Source: Zelonia costaricensis (Eukaryota > Euglenozoa > Kinetoplastea > Trypanosomatida > Trypanosomatidae). Taken from it: DNA of 43,454 nt. Positions 9,846 through 19,554 of the stretch are shown one piece after another. The DNA is taken from NCBI GenBank assembly GCA_030849075.1, contig JASAOO010003338.1, forward strand, positions 1 to 43,454, given 5' to 3'. The notes beneath the pieces were generated by a model. The model saw only the letters and a program-made list of their open reading frames with translations. It had not been told where the DNA came from and did no database searches. Positions within the stretch are counted from its first letter, which is position 1. Each line of letters starts with the position of its first letter. Position numbers and translations under genes: made by a program.

Positions 9846-10303
9846 GAGGATGACAAGGTGCGCTTCCGTGCGGCTGTGCACACTGGAGTGTTCTGCGGGC
9901 GTGAATGTGTGTAGTGTGCGTGTGTGCGTGTGCGTCTGCACTCAGAAAGAACGTGCTGCACCCAGTGCCATGGGGATCGAGGGAGAGGGGAGGAGGGGGA
10001 AGTGGGGAAGGGGCGGGATCGAGGGGCGGATGGGGGTGACACTGCCAGACAGCACGAGTGCGCCGTGTGCAGTGCGGTGGGGGGGGGGGGGGGCATGCCC
10101 TTCTGAGCAGTCAAGAGGCAACACATCATTGGCGGACATGCCCACGCGTACGTGCGTCACACGCGCCACCATAAACTTCGCGAGGCTTCGGGACACGTCG
10201 TTTCTCTCACCAACGCTCGACACGAGTCGTTGCCGGTAATGGGCGGGGGGGGGACGGTAAGGGAGAGTAAAGAGGAGCGCCAGCCGAGGCCGGGCTCGCT
10301 GCA
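9846..10303. other. Intercistronic region with a 15-G run
   Basis: This stretch carries (GT)n-like sequence near 9905-9935 and an uninterrupted run of 15 G on the plus strand (10079-10093), which is C15 in the transcript. A TC-rich acceptor for the LRR-like gene is expected here. No gene is supported. Confidence 0.6.
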
Positions 10304-13120
10304 TCAGGCGCTTGGGCCGCGCTGCAGCGCACCCGAGACGCGGCGGTCGAGCGCCTCGATCACGTGCAGCACCTCCGTGGCAAACAACGCGGCGTAGTCC
10401 ACCGCCTCGGCGCCGTACGGGTTGCGGACCTCCGGCGACGTCGCCGCTGCCCCGACCCGCGCACGAGCCTGGTCGCGGTAGAGGGAGGCCAGCAGCGCCT
10501 GCTCCGCGTCCAGCGATGCGGCGCTGTTCATTGCGGGCCGGCTTGCGGGGTACGCAGAACCGGGCAGTGGTGCGGGGTACGTGACACGGAGCGGGGACGG
10601 CGGTGGGAGCGAGACGGACGCGGTGGCGACACCGGAGAAGCGGCGCGGCGGGTGCCGTGCCGGAGCGCTGCCCGCGCCGGCCGCAGCGCGCGCGATGCCC
10701 TCTCGCGAGTAGGGCACCCTCCCACCGTGCTGCGCCTCTGCCTCCACACCCGTCTCGTGGTCGTCACTCGCAGAGGAGACCGACGATGCGCTGGTGGACG
10801 CGGCGGGGGAGTGCACCGGGCCCGACCGCGCGCTGCCAGCGGCCCCCACCTGCGCTGCTGCTGCCGGTGCCACACGCACTTCCTTTCCGGTGTACGGCCC
10901 GTGCCGTGCGTCCCGGACGCGCGACGCCACGGGCGAGTCAACCAGCGCCGTGGCCGGCACGGGCGGCGGGGGAGGGATGGAGGAACGGTGCAGCCACGCC
11001 GAGGACGAGCGACTCGGCGCCGCTGCCTCCGTCGCCACAGCGGCGGGGGCGGAGGCGGCGGGGGAGCGCGGCGGCGTCGTGACTGCCCCGCTGGTGGGCA
11101 CGCGCGCTGGATTGGGGGCCGGCGGCGGCGAGTCGAGTTCAGCGGGTGGACGTTTGGCAGCCGCCGCAGTCACGGTGGGGGAGGGCGGAGGAGGCGCTGC
11201 AGGGACAACGTTGGTCTCGTCGCGGTGTGCCGGTGCGGCTGTCGCCGCCGCCGCGCTCCAGCGCGTCTCCACCCACTCCTTCAACGCGCGGTACTGCTGC
11301 TCCAGTTGCTGATAGCGCGCCTCCGCGGCCGCCGCCGACTGTGCTGACAGGGCAGCACGCTCCGCGTCCTTCACGCCTCCCTCATCGCGGGCGGTGCGGC
11401 CGCCACCGGCGTGTGGTGACGGCGGCGCGGAGCGCTGCTGCGCCTCGAGCTGGTCCACGTCCTTGTGGAGCTCCGCCTGCCGCACGCGAAGCAGCTGCAC
11501 AGAGTGCTGGACTAGGGCCCAGTCGTCCGGGCAGTCCAGCGCCTGCGCCAGCGCGCTGCGCCGACGCGCGTCCTCCTGCCGACACTCCAGCAGCGCCGCC
11601 TCCGCCTGCTCAGCGCGGCGCTGCACCGCCGCCAGGCGCCCGCGCACATCGGCGGCCTCGCCCTCCCCCACCACACCACTGCGCTGGGCCGTCTCCAGCT
11701 CTTGCTGCAGTGCCGCGCATCGGCGGCGCAGGTGGGCGCACTCGGCTGTCCATCGGCGCCGCTCCAGCCGAAGGGTGCTCAGCATCGCTCCGACGTGCTT
11801 CAAGGCGAGCAGCACAGGCGTCACAGCCGTGCGAACGGCCCCCTCCTCCGCCACGTCGCCGTCCTTCGCGTTTGACGGCGCGTGTGCAACGCCCCATCGT
11901 TGGCTCTGCACGAGCGCCTGCCACGTCGGGGAAGGGCGCCGCTCCGGCGGGGTGGTCCCCGTCGCGCTCGACGCGGACTCGGCCGAGTGCTCTGGCGACG
12001 ACGACGGCGACAGCGCCGCGGCGGGGGCCCACGCGCCTCCGAAGAGGGCGACATCAGCGTCGTGCAGCGTGCCCTCCGCTCGCAGACGGACCGCCTCTCC
12101 ACCACCACATCCGCCTGCGTGCGTCACCCCACGCCGCCGCACGCGCGCGTCGTCTGCGGACGCGTGGGGGTGTGCGGCGGCGCCTGCGGTGTTGGCTGGG
12201 GACAACACGACATGCGGGGCCGCAGTTGCATTCGTGTGCGCCGTGGGGCTCGCAGCTGCTGTGATGGACGCCACCACGCCATCAGCGCCCTCCGGCGCTG
12301 ACGCCTCATCCTCGGTTTCGTCGAGCGCGAGGCTTTGCTGATAGTCGTACGCGACGCCGCTTAGCAGCCCGGCTAGCTGCTGGAGGGCCGCCTGCAGCGA
12401 GGTCAGCAACCGCTGCCGCGCGGCACCGGTCAAGCTGCCGTCCGTCTCCTGCACACGGAGGCGCTCCTGCAGCAGTCGCAGCTGCTCCTCGACGTGGCTG
12501 CGCTGCTGGGTGACCAGCTCCGCTCCATGGCGCGCTGCCGCCACGTCTGCCTCGAGCTGGGTTGCGCGCGTGTCGCGCTCGCGCAGTGTCACCCCCACCT
12601 CTGCGACCCGATCCCACGCCTCCTGCAGCCGGGAGGCGAGCTCGTCACGCTCTGCGGTGAGGGACACGACGGCGAGCTTCGCGTCGGCGGCCTCGCGGCG
12701 ATGCTCGTCCAGCCGTGACTGCCGCGCCTGCAGCCGCTCCTGCGCCTCCTGCAGCTCGCGTCGCAGGGCGTGCTTCTCCGCTTCCAGTGCCTGACAGCGC
12801 TGCCGCAGCTCCGCGGAGGTCTCCTCGGAGGTGCGGGCCTGCTGCCGCACCTGCAGGAGACTGCGGGTGGCGTGGTACAGCTCGCCCTTGAGGTCCGCCA
12901 CCATCTGCACTCCCTCATCCGCGCCTGGCGCGGCCGCAGGGCTTGGGCTTGTGGCGAGGCTCGCGTGCTCGCCCTGCACCGAGGCCGTTGCGGCGGCATG
13001 GGGGTGGATCGGGTCTGCCGCGGTGCCTGGGGGGTTGTCGCGCAGGGGCGGCGGCTGCGGCGCGACGACGACCCCGGTCGCGCCACCCTCCGCCGTGGCT
13101 GCGGCGTCGCAGTCGCTCAT
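10304..13120 (-). CDS. Large coiled-coil protein with a proline-rich C-terminal half
   Basis: This protein has 938 aa from the ATG at 13120 (MSDCDAAATA). The 26 in-frame codons upstream are a Pro/Leu-rich translation of a pyrimidine tract and are excluded. Residues about 70-235 form a long coiled coil rich in Leu/Gln/Glu/Arg. A low-complexity Ala/Ser stretch follows. A second coiled-coil block begins around residue 420 (LRLERRRWTAECAHLRRR) and runs for about 200 residues. The next 200 or more residues are rich in Pro/Ala/Ser, with several PxxP and poly-Pro stretches. The last 60 residues (EQALLASLYRDQARA, EVLHVIEALDRRVSGAL) are helical. No enzymatic motif, signal peptide or membrane helix is seen. 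A cytoskeletal or scaffold role is inferred from structure only. Confidence 0.8.
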   Translation of the reverse strand: MSDCDAAATAEGGATGVVVAPQPPPLRDNPPGTAADPIHPHAAATASVQGEHASLATSPSPAAAPGADEGVQMVADLKGELYHATRSLLQVRQQARTSEETSAELRQRCQALEAEKHALRRELQEAQERLQARQSRLDEHRREAADAKLAVVSLTAERDELASRLQEAWDRVAEVGVTLRERDTRATQLEADVAAARHGAELVTQQRSHVEEQLRLLQERLRVQETDGSLTGAARQRLLTSLQAALQQLAGLLSGVAYDYQQSLALDETEDEASAPEGADGVVASITAAASPTAHTNATAAPHVVLSPANTAGAAAHPHASADDARVRRRGVTHAGGCGGGEAVRLRAEGTLHDADVALFGGAWAPAAALSPSSSPEHSAESASSATGTTPPERRPSPTWQALVQSQRWGVAHAPSNAKDGDVAEEGAVRTAVTPVLLALKHVGAMLSTLRLERRRWTAECAHLRRRCAALQQELETAQRSGVVGEGEAADVRGRLAAVQRRAEQAEAALLECRQEDARRRSALAQALDCPDDWALVQHSVQLLRVRQAELHKDVDQLEAQQRSAPPSPHAGGGRTARDEGGVKDAERAALSAQSAAAAEARYQQLEQQYRALKEWVETRWSAAAATAAPAHRDETNVVPAAPPPPSPTVTAAAAKRPPAELDSPPPAPNPARVPTSGAVTTPPRSPAASAPAAVATEAAAPSRSSSAWLHRSSIPPPPPVPATALVDSPVASRVRDARHGPYTGKEVRVAPAAAAQVGAAGSARSGPVHSPAASTSASSVSSASDDHETGVEAEAQHGGRVPYSREGIARAAAGAGSAPARHPPRRFSGVATASVSLPPPSPLRVTYPAPLPGSAYPASRPAMNSAASLDAEQALLASLYRDQARARVGAAATSPEVRNPYGAEAVDYAALFATEVLHVIEALDRRVSGALQRGPSA

Positions 13121-13596
13121 GCCGTAGCTCAAGCGCAGGGGCGGAAAAAGAAGAGGAATGCGTTGAAGGGAGGGGGGGGAGGGCGGCGGCAGGTGCATGT
13201 GCGCGCCGTGCGGCCCGCTTCCCTTTTCGCCGGTGCTTCGTATGCGTCGGCTCGGCTCTATGCACAGCTTCCTTGTCGGTTCTATGGGTGAGGAGGGCGG
13301 AGGGAAGTGAAGAGAGTGACGGTGGGTGTGTGTGTGGCTGGGAGGACCTCAAAGGAGCGGGTACGGGGCTTCAAGCCCAGGTGTGCGAACCAGCGCCGCC
13401 ACACGCACGCGGAAAGACACAGGGTGAAGATGCGACTTGTCGCCCATGCTGAATGCCTCCTCCTTCTCCGTCTCTCCTTCTTCTTCCTCGCAAGTCGTCG
13501 CTCCGTTTCTGTCGCGCTAACCCTATCCAAACAGCAACATGAAGAAAGACACACACGCACACACCTCCAAACCCCTTCCATCGCGACCCACATTAA
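13121..13596. other. Intercistronic region upstream of the coiled-coil gene
   Basis: Just before the coiled-coil ATG the transcript strand is pyrimidine-rich (about 13140-13190). Another C/T-poor, A-richer block and a short CA-rich stretch lie at about 13545-13565. A 9-base match to the telomeric repeat permutation (CTAACCCTA, about 13517-13525) is present but too short to mean anything alone. No gene is supported before the recombinase fragment. Confidence 0.5.
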
Positions 13597-14091
13597 ACAC
13601 GCCACCGCAGCCTGCAGTCGAGCATTGCGCGTCTGGCGTCCGATGTGCGCGACGGATTGTGGACGCGACGGACTTGGAAGCAGATGGAGTCGCTGTGGTC
13701 GCGACTCCACGACCTGGACGTGGCGCCGACGACGAAGGTCGGCTACGCAAGTTCGCTGGCGAACCTCTTCCACAAGCTGTGTCTGGCGTCAGAGGTACTG
13801 CGGATGTACGCGCAGTCGCAGCGGGGATTGGGAGGCGCACGGCCCGCGAACCAGGCACCCCCCATTTCTCGCGCGGCACCGTTGACGATTGCCGACGCAC
13901 AGCCGCCACGCCCACGCATTGTTCTGCTCCTCGCTTGGAAGACGGCGCCGCGATGGGACGACATTGCGCGTTTGACGAAGCGCTCTCTTCTGTCGTTGAC
14001 GGCGGACGAGGCCATCGTCGACTTCGGCTCGGAGACGAAGACGAGTCGCGCACGCCCGTTCCGTCCCCCGCCTCTCCTCCGTGCGTGTTAG
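13597..14091 (+). pseudogene. Tyrosine recombinase fragment (TATE/DIRS-like), antisense to the gene array
   Basis: This is the only plus-strand coding-like feature. A frame open from 13597 to the TAG at 14089-14091 (about 148 residues from the GTG at 13645; there is no upstream ATG in frame) has the layout of a tyrosine recombinase. An N-terminal helical core-binding-like part (TRRTWKQMESLWSRL, TTKVGYASSLANLF, EVLRMYAQ) precedes IVLLLAWKTAPRWDDIARLT, which holds the first catalytic Arg (codon 13951-13953). AIVDFGSETKTSRARPFRP follows, with a candidate catalytic Lys (codon 14038-14040). The HxxR/H box and nucleophile Tyr are missing, as is the element's N-terminal extension, so it should be inactive. 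Codon use (five TTG, several CGA, GGA and ATT) is less GC3-biased than the flanking genes, which fits foreign origin. The DIRS-like TATE and VIPER elements of trypanosomatids carry such enzymes. The frame has no internal stop or obvious frameshift. Subfamily assignment is inference. Confidence 0.65.
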
Positions 14092-16250
14092 AGCTGCTCC
14101 AGCTCATTCAGAAGAACAAACACTTTACCGAGGCGCTCGTTGGCCGTGCGAACGGCGTCGCCACCGCGGCGGTGCACAATCGCGTCGAGGATGATCTGAT
14201 GCCACTTCACCAGTGTGTTCTCGATGTTCCTCGCGCTGCCCGTGAGCCGGGTCAGCTTGTCCGCCAGCGCGCTGCTCCGCTGCTGCACCGCCATCTCCCG
14301 CTGACGAATGTCCTCCGTGACGCCCTCCACGCGGCGCGCGAGATCGAGCGTGGCGGCGTTCACCTCCGCCGGCGAGGCGCCGCTCAGCCAGCCGCGGTGG
14401 CACACCGGCAGAGTGTCGAGAAGGTCGGCCAGGGCGAGCGGCGGCGTGGAGAGGGGCGCCGTGCCGTCCGCGCCGCCGCACAGCGGCTGGGGCTGCAGCG
14501 TGCCGCACCGCGCGTACAGCGCGGAACGCAGCAGCGAGGCGATGCTGGCGGAGAGGATACTGCGTCGTGCGCACGGCACGTCCACGGCGTCCAGCTCCGG
14601 TACGAGGAGGACTTCCGTGTTGCCCAGCGCCACACTCGCGTCCAGCGTGTCGTACGGGAGCCGCAGCGCCACGGGCGGCGGCACAGCCGCGTCGGTGCTG
14701 AGCAGCGGAAGGGCGGCCCCCTCCTCCCCGGCGCGGTCGCGTCCCGTGACGCCCGCGGGCCGCCAGCACACCCACCCCTGTTGCTGCCTGTCCCACAGCG
14801 GTAACGCGATCATGTACGTCCTGCGGCCCGACGCGCCGGTACGCAGGATGCAGATGTTCCCTGTCATGGTGAAGCCGACGCCGTGCGTCGTGGACGGGAC
14901 GGCGGGCGAGAGCGATGGCCGCAGCGCCAGCGGCCCGCTCAGCTGCAGCGTGAAGGACAAGTTGGGTGCCTCGACGGCGCGGACGTGGGCGGTGCGGTGC
15001 CGCGCCAGCAGGTCCGGCTCGCTCACCCACGCCCCTTTCACAAATCCGTTTGCCGTGCAGAAGAAGATGGCGTGTGTGCCGGCGTCGGCGTCGACGCGGC
15101 AGCCGCCGACCGCGAGGGCCTCGTCGGCGCCATCCTCGCCGTATATGACGTGGTGCACCTCCAGGCTCAGCGGCGAGGCCGCGACATCGGCCAGTCGCGC
15201 CTCCTCCTCCGCGAGCGTGCGCAGGCGGCCGTCGTCTGTGACCTCCGCGGTGGCCGCAACCGGCAGCGCGGCGTCGCTGAAGTGCACCGCGTACACGTCG
15301 CCGCTGCTGCTGAGGACGAGCAGCATCACCGGCGTGCTCTCCGTCGCCGGCAGCGCGAAGATGTGAACGAGGTCGAGCTGCGAGGTGCGCAGCTGGTCCA
15401 CCGATGGCGGGCTGTACGCCGCGGGGGTGGTGCGCTCGCCGGTATGCAAGCCTGTCGAGAGGGGCTTGGCCCCATTCGGGCTGCCGCTGGCGGCACTCTT
15501 CGGCGTTGCGTCGGCTGCGGGGAACATCGACGGGGAACGCGATGCGACCAGCGCGGCGGTGCTCCTGCGCGGCGGCGTGCGGCTACCGCTGCGGCTGTCC
15601 GCGTCTGCCGTTGTCTTGCTATCCTCTGCCTTCGGCGTGTCTGATGCTGTGGATGCGGCCTGCTGCTTCGCGTGCGCCTCTGCGTCCACGAGGCAGCGTT
15701 GGATGGCCGGGCGCATCGCGATGTGGCGATTCAGCGGGAGCACGACGCCGTACGTCGACCGCGTCGTGTCGTATGTGCTGAGATTGCCCGACGCAAAGAG
15801 GACGATGAGCGTGTGCAGCGCGGTCGGGTGCCAGCAGACACTGCGCACCACCTCTGGCATCTCCAGCTCGCACACCGCAGCCGGCTCGACCGTGATGTCG
15901 ATGATGTAGTGGTGGCCGCGGGTGTTGCTGATGGCCGCAATCTTGTTCCCGTCGCACGAGGCGTGCAGGGAATGACGGAAGCCCGGTGCGGCGGTCGTCT
16001 TGCCCGTCGAGCTTGCCGTGTCGGCGCTGCCGTCTTGGCTTCCGTTGGCTTCGTCGTACAGCCGCAGCTCCGCAGTACTGCAGGCGAGGTCGGCGTGCGG
16101 GTGGAACCGCGCCTGGCGGCTCAGCTGCAGCGGTGCAACCTGCTCCTCCGCGGGGAAGGAGCTGGCGAAGAGGGAGATGGCGTCTGTGACATCGCGTGTG
16201 ACGGCCAGGAAGGAGTCGTTGCCGATGTGCACGGCGCCGTTCGACCGCAT
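14088..16250 (-). CDS. Nup82/Nup88-type nucleoporin, probable NUP76
   Basis: This protein has 720 aa from the ATG at 16250 (MRSNGAVHIG). Its layout is that of Nup82/Nup88: an N-terminal beta-propeller followed by a C-terminal coiled coil. Propeller evidence includes LHASCDGNKIAAISNTRG (95-112), ELEMPEVVRSVCWHP (128-142) with LIVLFASGNLSTYDT (148-162), and VMLLVLSSSGDVYAVHF (308-324). A Ser/Ala/Thr-rich loop (about 190-285) interrupts it. The last 100 or so residues are helical (LTRLTGSARNIENTLVKWHQ), close in style to the Nup88 C-terminus. In trypanosomes the Nup82 counterpart at the cytoplasmic or nuclear side of the pore is called NUP76, about this size. Its TAA (14090-14088) overlaps the TAG of the plus-strand recombinase fragment. 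In-frame codons upstream of 16250 translate (CA)n and pyrimidine tracts and are excluded. Confidence 0.7.
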   Translation of the reverse strand: MRSNGAVHIGNDSFLAVTRDVTDAISLFASSFPAEEQVAPLQLSRQARFHPHADLACSTAELRLYDEANGSQDGSADTASSTGKTTAAPGFRHSLHASCDGNKIAAISNTRGHHYIIDITVEPAAVCELEMPEVVRSVCWHPTALHTLIVLFASGNLSTYDTTRSTYGVVLPLNRHIAMRPAIQRCLVDAEAHAKQQAASTASDTPKAEDSKTTADADSRSGSRTPPRRSTAALVASRSPSMFPAADATPKSAASGSPNGAKPLSTGLHTGERTTPAAYSPPSVDQLRTSQLDLVHIFALPATESTPVMLLVLSSSGDVYAVHFSDAALPVAATAEVTDDGRLRTLAEEEARLADVAASPLSLEVHHVIYGEDGADEALAVGGCRVDADAGTHAIFFCTANGFVKGAWVSEPDLLARHRTAHVRAVEAPNLSFTLQLSGPLALRPSLSPAVPSTTHGVGFTMTGNICILRTGASGRRTYMIALPLWDRQQQGWVCWRPAGVTGRDRAGEEGAALPLLSTDAAVPPPVALRLPYDTLDASVALGNTEVLLVPELDAVDVPCARRSILSASIASLLRSALYARCGTLQPQPLCGGADGTAPLSTPPLALADLLDTLPVCHRGWLSGASPAEVNAATLDLARRVEGVTEDIRQREMAVQQRSSALADKLTRLTGSARNIENTLVKWHQIILDAIVHRRGGDAVRTANERLGKVFVLLNELEQL

Positions 16251-17618
16251 TTTGTGTGTGCGTACGTAGAAGCTTGCAGTTCGTCCGTCTATGCGTATGT
16301 GCCTGTCTGTCTGTGTGTGTGTGTGTGTCTGAGGCTTCTGGGTCGATAGCAGAGACGGTTGGGGATGACTGGGCGGTGTACTGCATTCGAGAGGAGAAGG
16401 GGGGGGGTATTGAGGTGCAGGCGCACACATGCACCGGAGTCGGGCGCAGTCCGTCGCTCTGGCAAGGCGTGAACGCGCGACGAGCGGCTTCGGGAGGCGC
16501 CGTCTTCGTTGCGCCATCGCTGCCTCCTCCGCGTAGGGCAACGGCAGGAGATGCGCAGGCTGGGGCGGAACGGAGGGCAGGTAGGCGTGCGCGTGTGCGT
16601 GCCATCGCAGGGAGGAACGGCGGCGCTGTACGCATGCCCACGCGAAGCTCCCCGGAGTGCGTGACTGCCCCACGCGCACCCCGCCACACACGCCCCCCCC
16701 CTCCTCTCTCGACTGCTTCGTTTCCTCGTGCTGCACCTGCACCACACGAAACTGCGGCAGGGCATCGAGAAGGACGACGGAGTCTGCTAGGGAAGCGCGC
16801 ACGCCATTTCTTGTGCTTTCCAGCACTGTGTGTGTGTGCGTGTGTGTGTTTCGCGTTCTCTCTCTCCACGGAAGGGTGTCTGAGCAAGGATCAGGAAAGA
16901 GTGGTCGAGCTTGCGAGGTTGGGGCGTCATGGAGACGGCGTCGTCGCACCAAGCTGAGAGGCGGCGCACTCCCCCCCCCCCCGCGTGCGAGCTGCGTGGT
17001 TGGCTCTTCCTCCACTGCACCTGTGCGAAGCCTGCACACACACACACACACACGCGTACGCACACATCGTAGCACGCCGCCCCTGCTTGGAAGTGATGAA
17101 GACGGGCCGCTCAAGGCACGTGCACAGGCGAGTAAAGAGGCGCACCCACGCACCGACGTGACAGGAGATGTGGCCAAGCAAAGGAAAGACAAACACAAGA
17201 AGAAAAACGAAGAGCCGGCTGGATACATCAACAGGAAGGGCGTGCGTCTGCGCGGGTGCAGGCGTGCGTGGGCCATGCCGGCACCGACGCAGCCGGAAGG
17301 GGGTGGGAGGGAGGGAGGGAGGAGGGAGCTGGCGCACGAAGGACACACGTGCGCACCCCCACACACACGCAGACGCCCACACGACACGATGCCCACACAT
17401 CCACAGTCACAGATACGCACGCAGACACACACACACACACACACTTAAACACAAGGACAACCTCGTGATCAAGGCTGTGTAGAGGCAAGAGAGGGAGAGG
17501 AGGGTACATTACATGCTTGTACACAGGGAGGGCACGTCGGCGCAGAGAAGAGGGAAGGGGGTTCTAGGGAGACGAGAGGCCTCGACGCACGCACACCGCA
17601 GCGCTTAACGGTGGCCAC
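16251..17618. other. Intercistronic region with several dinucleotide repeats
   Basis: About 1.4 kb between the SAXO gene and the nucleoporin gene. It holds GT repeats at about 16310-16330 and 16825-16850, CA repeats at about 17036-17055 and 17427-17446, and a C12 run on the plus strand (16971-16982). That run is opposite in strand to most homopolymers of the window. No coding region or RNA gene is supported. Confidence 0.6.
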
Positions 17619-18419
17619 CTAGTGCATGGTGTCACCAGACGGGATGTTGTACACGGAGAGCTTGATGTGGCCATCGCGCGAGGCGGGGCGCACCGGCACG
17701 AAGGCAGCCGGGCAGTCGTGGCGCATGTGCATCGGCGGCACCTGGTACGCGTCAGACGCGGTCGTCTGGAAGTCGCGGTTCTCGGGCAGGGCCGCGGTCT
17801 GCATGTTGCGGGCGGCGCTGCGGGTCATGGGCGCGTCCTTCGGCGGGTACTCGGCCGTGTAGTTGCTGATGCCGTCGAAGGGCACGCTATCCTGGACTGT
17901 GTCGTCCGCCTTGCAGCTCTTGGGCGGCTTGGGCAGCGCGCCCTGCCGCGCCAGGTCGCGCACCGGCTCCTCCATCGCGCCCTTCGTGGTGGAGTAGGTG
18001 CCCGGCAGCTTCGGCAGCGGGTCCTGCTTGCGCTTCGCGCGGTTGTAGTCCGGCATCCAGCCCGGGAAGTCGGCGCGGTTGGTCGTCGTGCCCTCAAAGG
18101 GCAGCGGCGCGGCGGCGGCCTCGCGCGGCTTGTACGACTCAGCCGGACGCAGGTCCTTGCCCTTGAGCAGGTCCGCTGCCTCCTGGTTGGTCGTCTTGAA
18201 GTGGCCGGGCTCTGCCTTGGCCGGGAACACGGTCTGGCGCGCCTTGCGCGGGCGCTCGCGCTCCGCGTTCTTGCCCACGTACTCGTCGCGGTACGTCGTC
18301 TCACCGACGAACGGCACGTGCAGGCCCGGGCACTGGTGCTTGCCGCACTCGCAGATGCGGCAGATGCACGTGCGGCCATCGCCGAAGTCGAGGCTGGCAA
18401 CGGAGTGGAGCTGCGTCAT
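17619..18419 (-). CDS. SAXO-type stabilizer of axonemal microtubules
   Basis: This 266-aa protein starts at the ATG at 18419 (MTQLHSVASL). The N-terminus has a Cys-rich motif (CICRICECGKHQCPG, 18-32) like the conserved N-terminal domain of SAXO/FAM154 proteins. Spaced repeats resembling Mn microtubule-binding modules follow: VPFVGETTYRDEYVGK (35-50), FKTTNQEA (74-81), LPFEGTTTNRADFPGW (106-121), TYSTTKGAM (141-149), VPFDGISNYTAEYPPK (179-194) and FQTTASDAY (217-225). Proteins of this family bind and stabilise axonemal or centriolar microtubules, in trypanosomes in the flagellum. The length is normal for the family. In-frame codons before 18419 are low-complexity and derive from the 5' UTR. 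The assignment rests on the repeat pattern and Cys motif. Confidence 0.88.
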   Translation of the reverse strand: MTQLHSVASLDFGDGRTCICRICECGKHQCPGLHVPFVGETTYRDEYVGKNAERERPRKARQTVFPAKAEPGHFKTTNQEAADLLKGKDLRPAESYKPREAAAAPLPFEGTTTNRADFPGWMPDYNRAKRKQDPLPKLPGTYSTTKGAMEEPVRDLARQGALPKPPKSCKADDTVQDSVPFDGISNYTAEYPPKDAPMTRSAARNMQTAALPENRDFQTTASDAYQVPPMHMRHDCPAAFVPVRPASRDGHIKLSVYNIPSGDTMH

Positions 18420-19554
18420 GGCTGCTGCTTCGGATGCGGGTGTGCGTATGTGTGTGCTTGTTGGGGTGATGGAAGGGAGGGAGGAGATGTGAGTTCTAGG
18501 AGGAGGGGAGAGGCGCAGGTCGGAGGGGGAGGGAGGGGGGGTATGTACAAGCGTGTGCGAGGCAAGCTCCAGCGCACGGACGCACACGCGCACACGTACG
18601 TATATGCGAGGCGCGGGAGGGATGAGCGGGGAGGGGGAGGGGGGACGGGAGGGGGGGGAGGGGACGGTGAAGAACAACTTATAAGCGGAAACGACAAGGC
18701 AACCTTGATGTGTGTGTGTGTGTGTGTGGGAGCGGGGGAGGGGGGTGTATGTACAGCGGCATAGAGCTGCAGCAGGTCGGAGGCGGAGAAGGGTGCGTGG
18801 AGGGAGGAGGGACAACTTGCCCTACACGTGTGTGGACGGAGGAGGGAGAACTTCCACGAAACCGCACCGCACCTACGGGGGGGCGACACGCAGTGGGAGC
18901 GGCAGCACTTCTCCACGGCCGTTGGCCAAACCACAGTACCAATGGGCGAGGCAGCCACAGCAAGAGGGAGGGGGAGGAGGGCCGTCCTACGTGACCGGGA
19001 GGAGCCACGTGCGAGAGCTCGCCCAGTGGGGGAAGGGGAAGGGGCCGCCGCCACCAGGTGCACACAGTCCAGCCTGCCAGATCGTCGAACTCCCATTCCC
19101 TTTCTGCGTTGCCTTCTTTTTTTCCTCTCTTGATGTGCTCAACTGGAAGACGCGGTACACAAGAGTCATTGGGACGGCACACGCATCACATCACGGGTGA
19201 GGGAGGGGGGGGGGAGGGTACACACATTGACTTCTCGTGCAGGGTGGGGTGGCGGGGAGGGGTGGAGAGGCCTCCGCTGCTGCTGCCGCCGTCGCTCGCC
19301 TCGCTCAGGGGCCAGGAGGGTACGTCGAAGTACTGTATGGAAGGCCCCGGGGGCGGGAGGGGCCACACGGATAGACAGCGACGCGACGACGAGGAGAAGG
19401 CAAGGCGACAGCGCCCGGTGAAGAAAGCTGGGTGAGCAACGTACTGTACATGGGAGAACGGGCAGGAGTAGGGTAGGGTTGTGTGGCATCCGGCGGCAGC
19501 AGGGAGTCGGGGCCGGACACGGAGCGGGTGGGGGTCGCGGCGATGGCGGCCTGC
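18420..19554. other. Intercistronic region (352-aa protein gene to SAXO)
   Basis: About 1.1 kb with no supported gene. It has a (TG)n tract at about 18709-18728 and many G runs on the plus strand (for example around 18640-18660 and 19204-19216), which are pyrimidine tracts in the transcript. Open frames here translate low-complexity sequence. Confidence 0.6.

Noticed and set aside
13517..13525. CTAACCCTA, a 9-base match to telomeric repeat, near the recombinase fragment
   Set aside because: TATE elements insert in telomeric repeats, so it was tempting, but a few such 9-mers are expected by chance in 43 kb.
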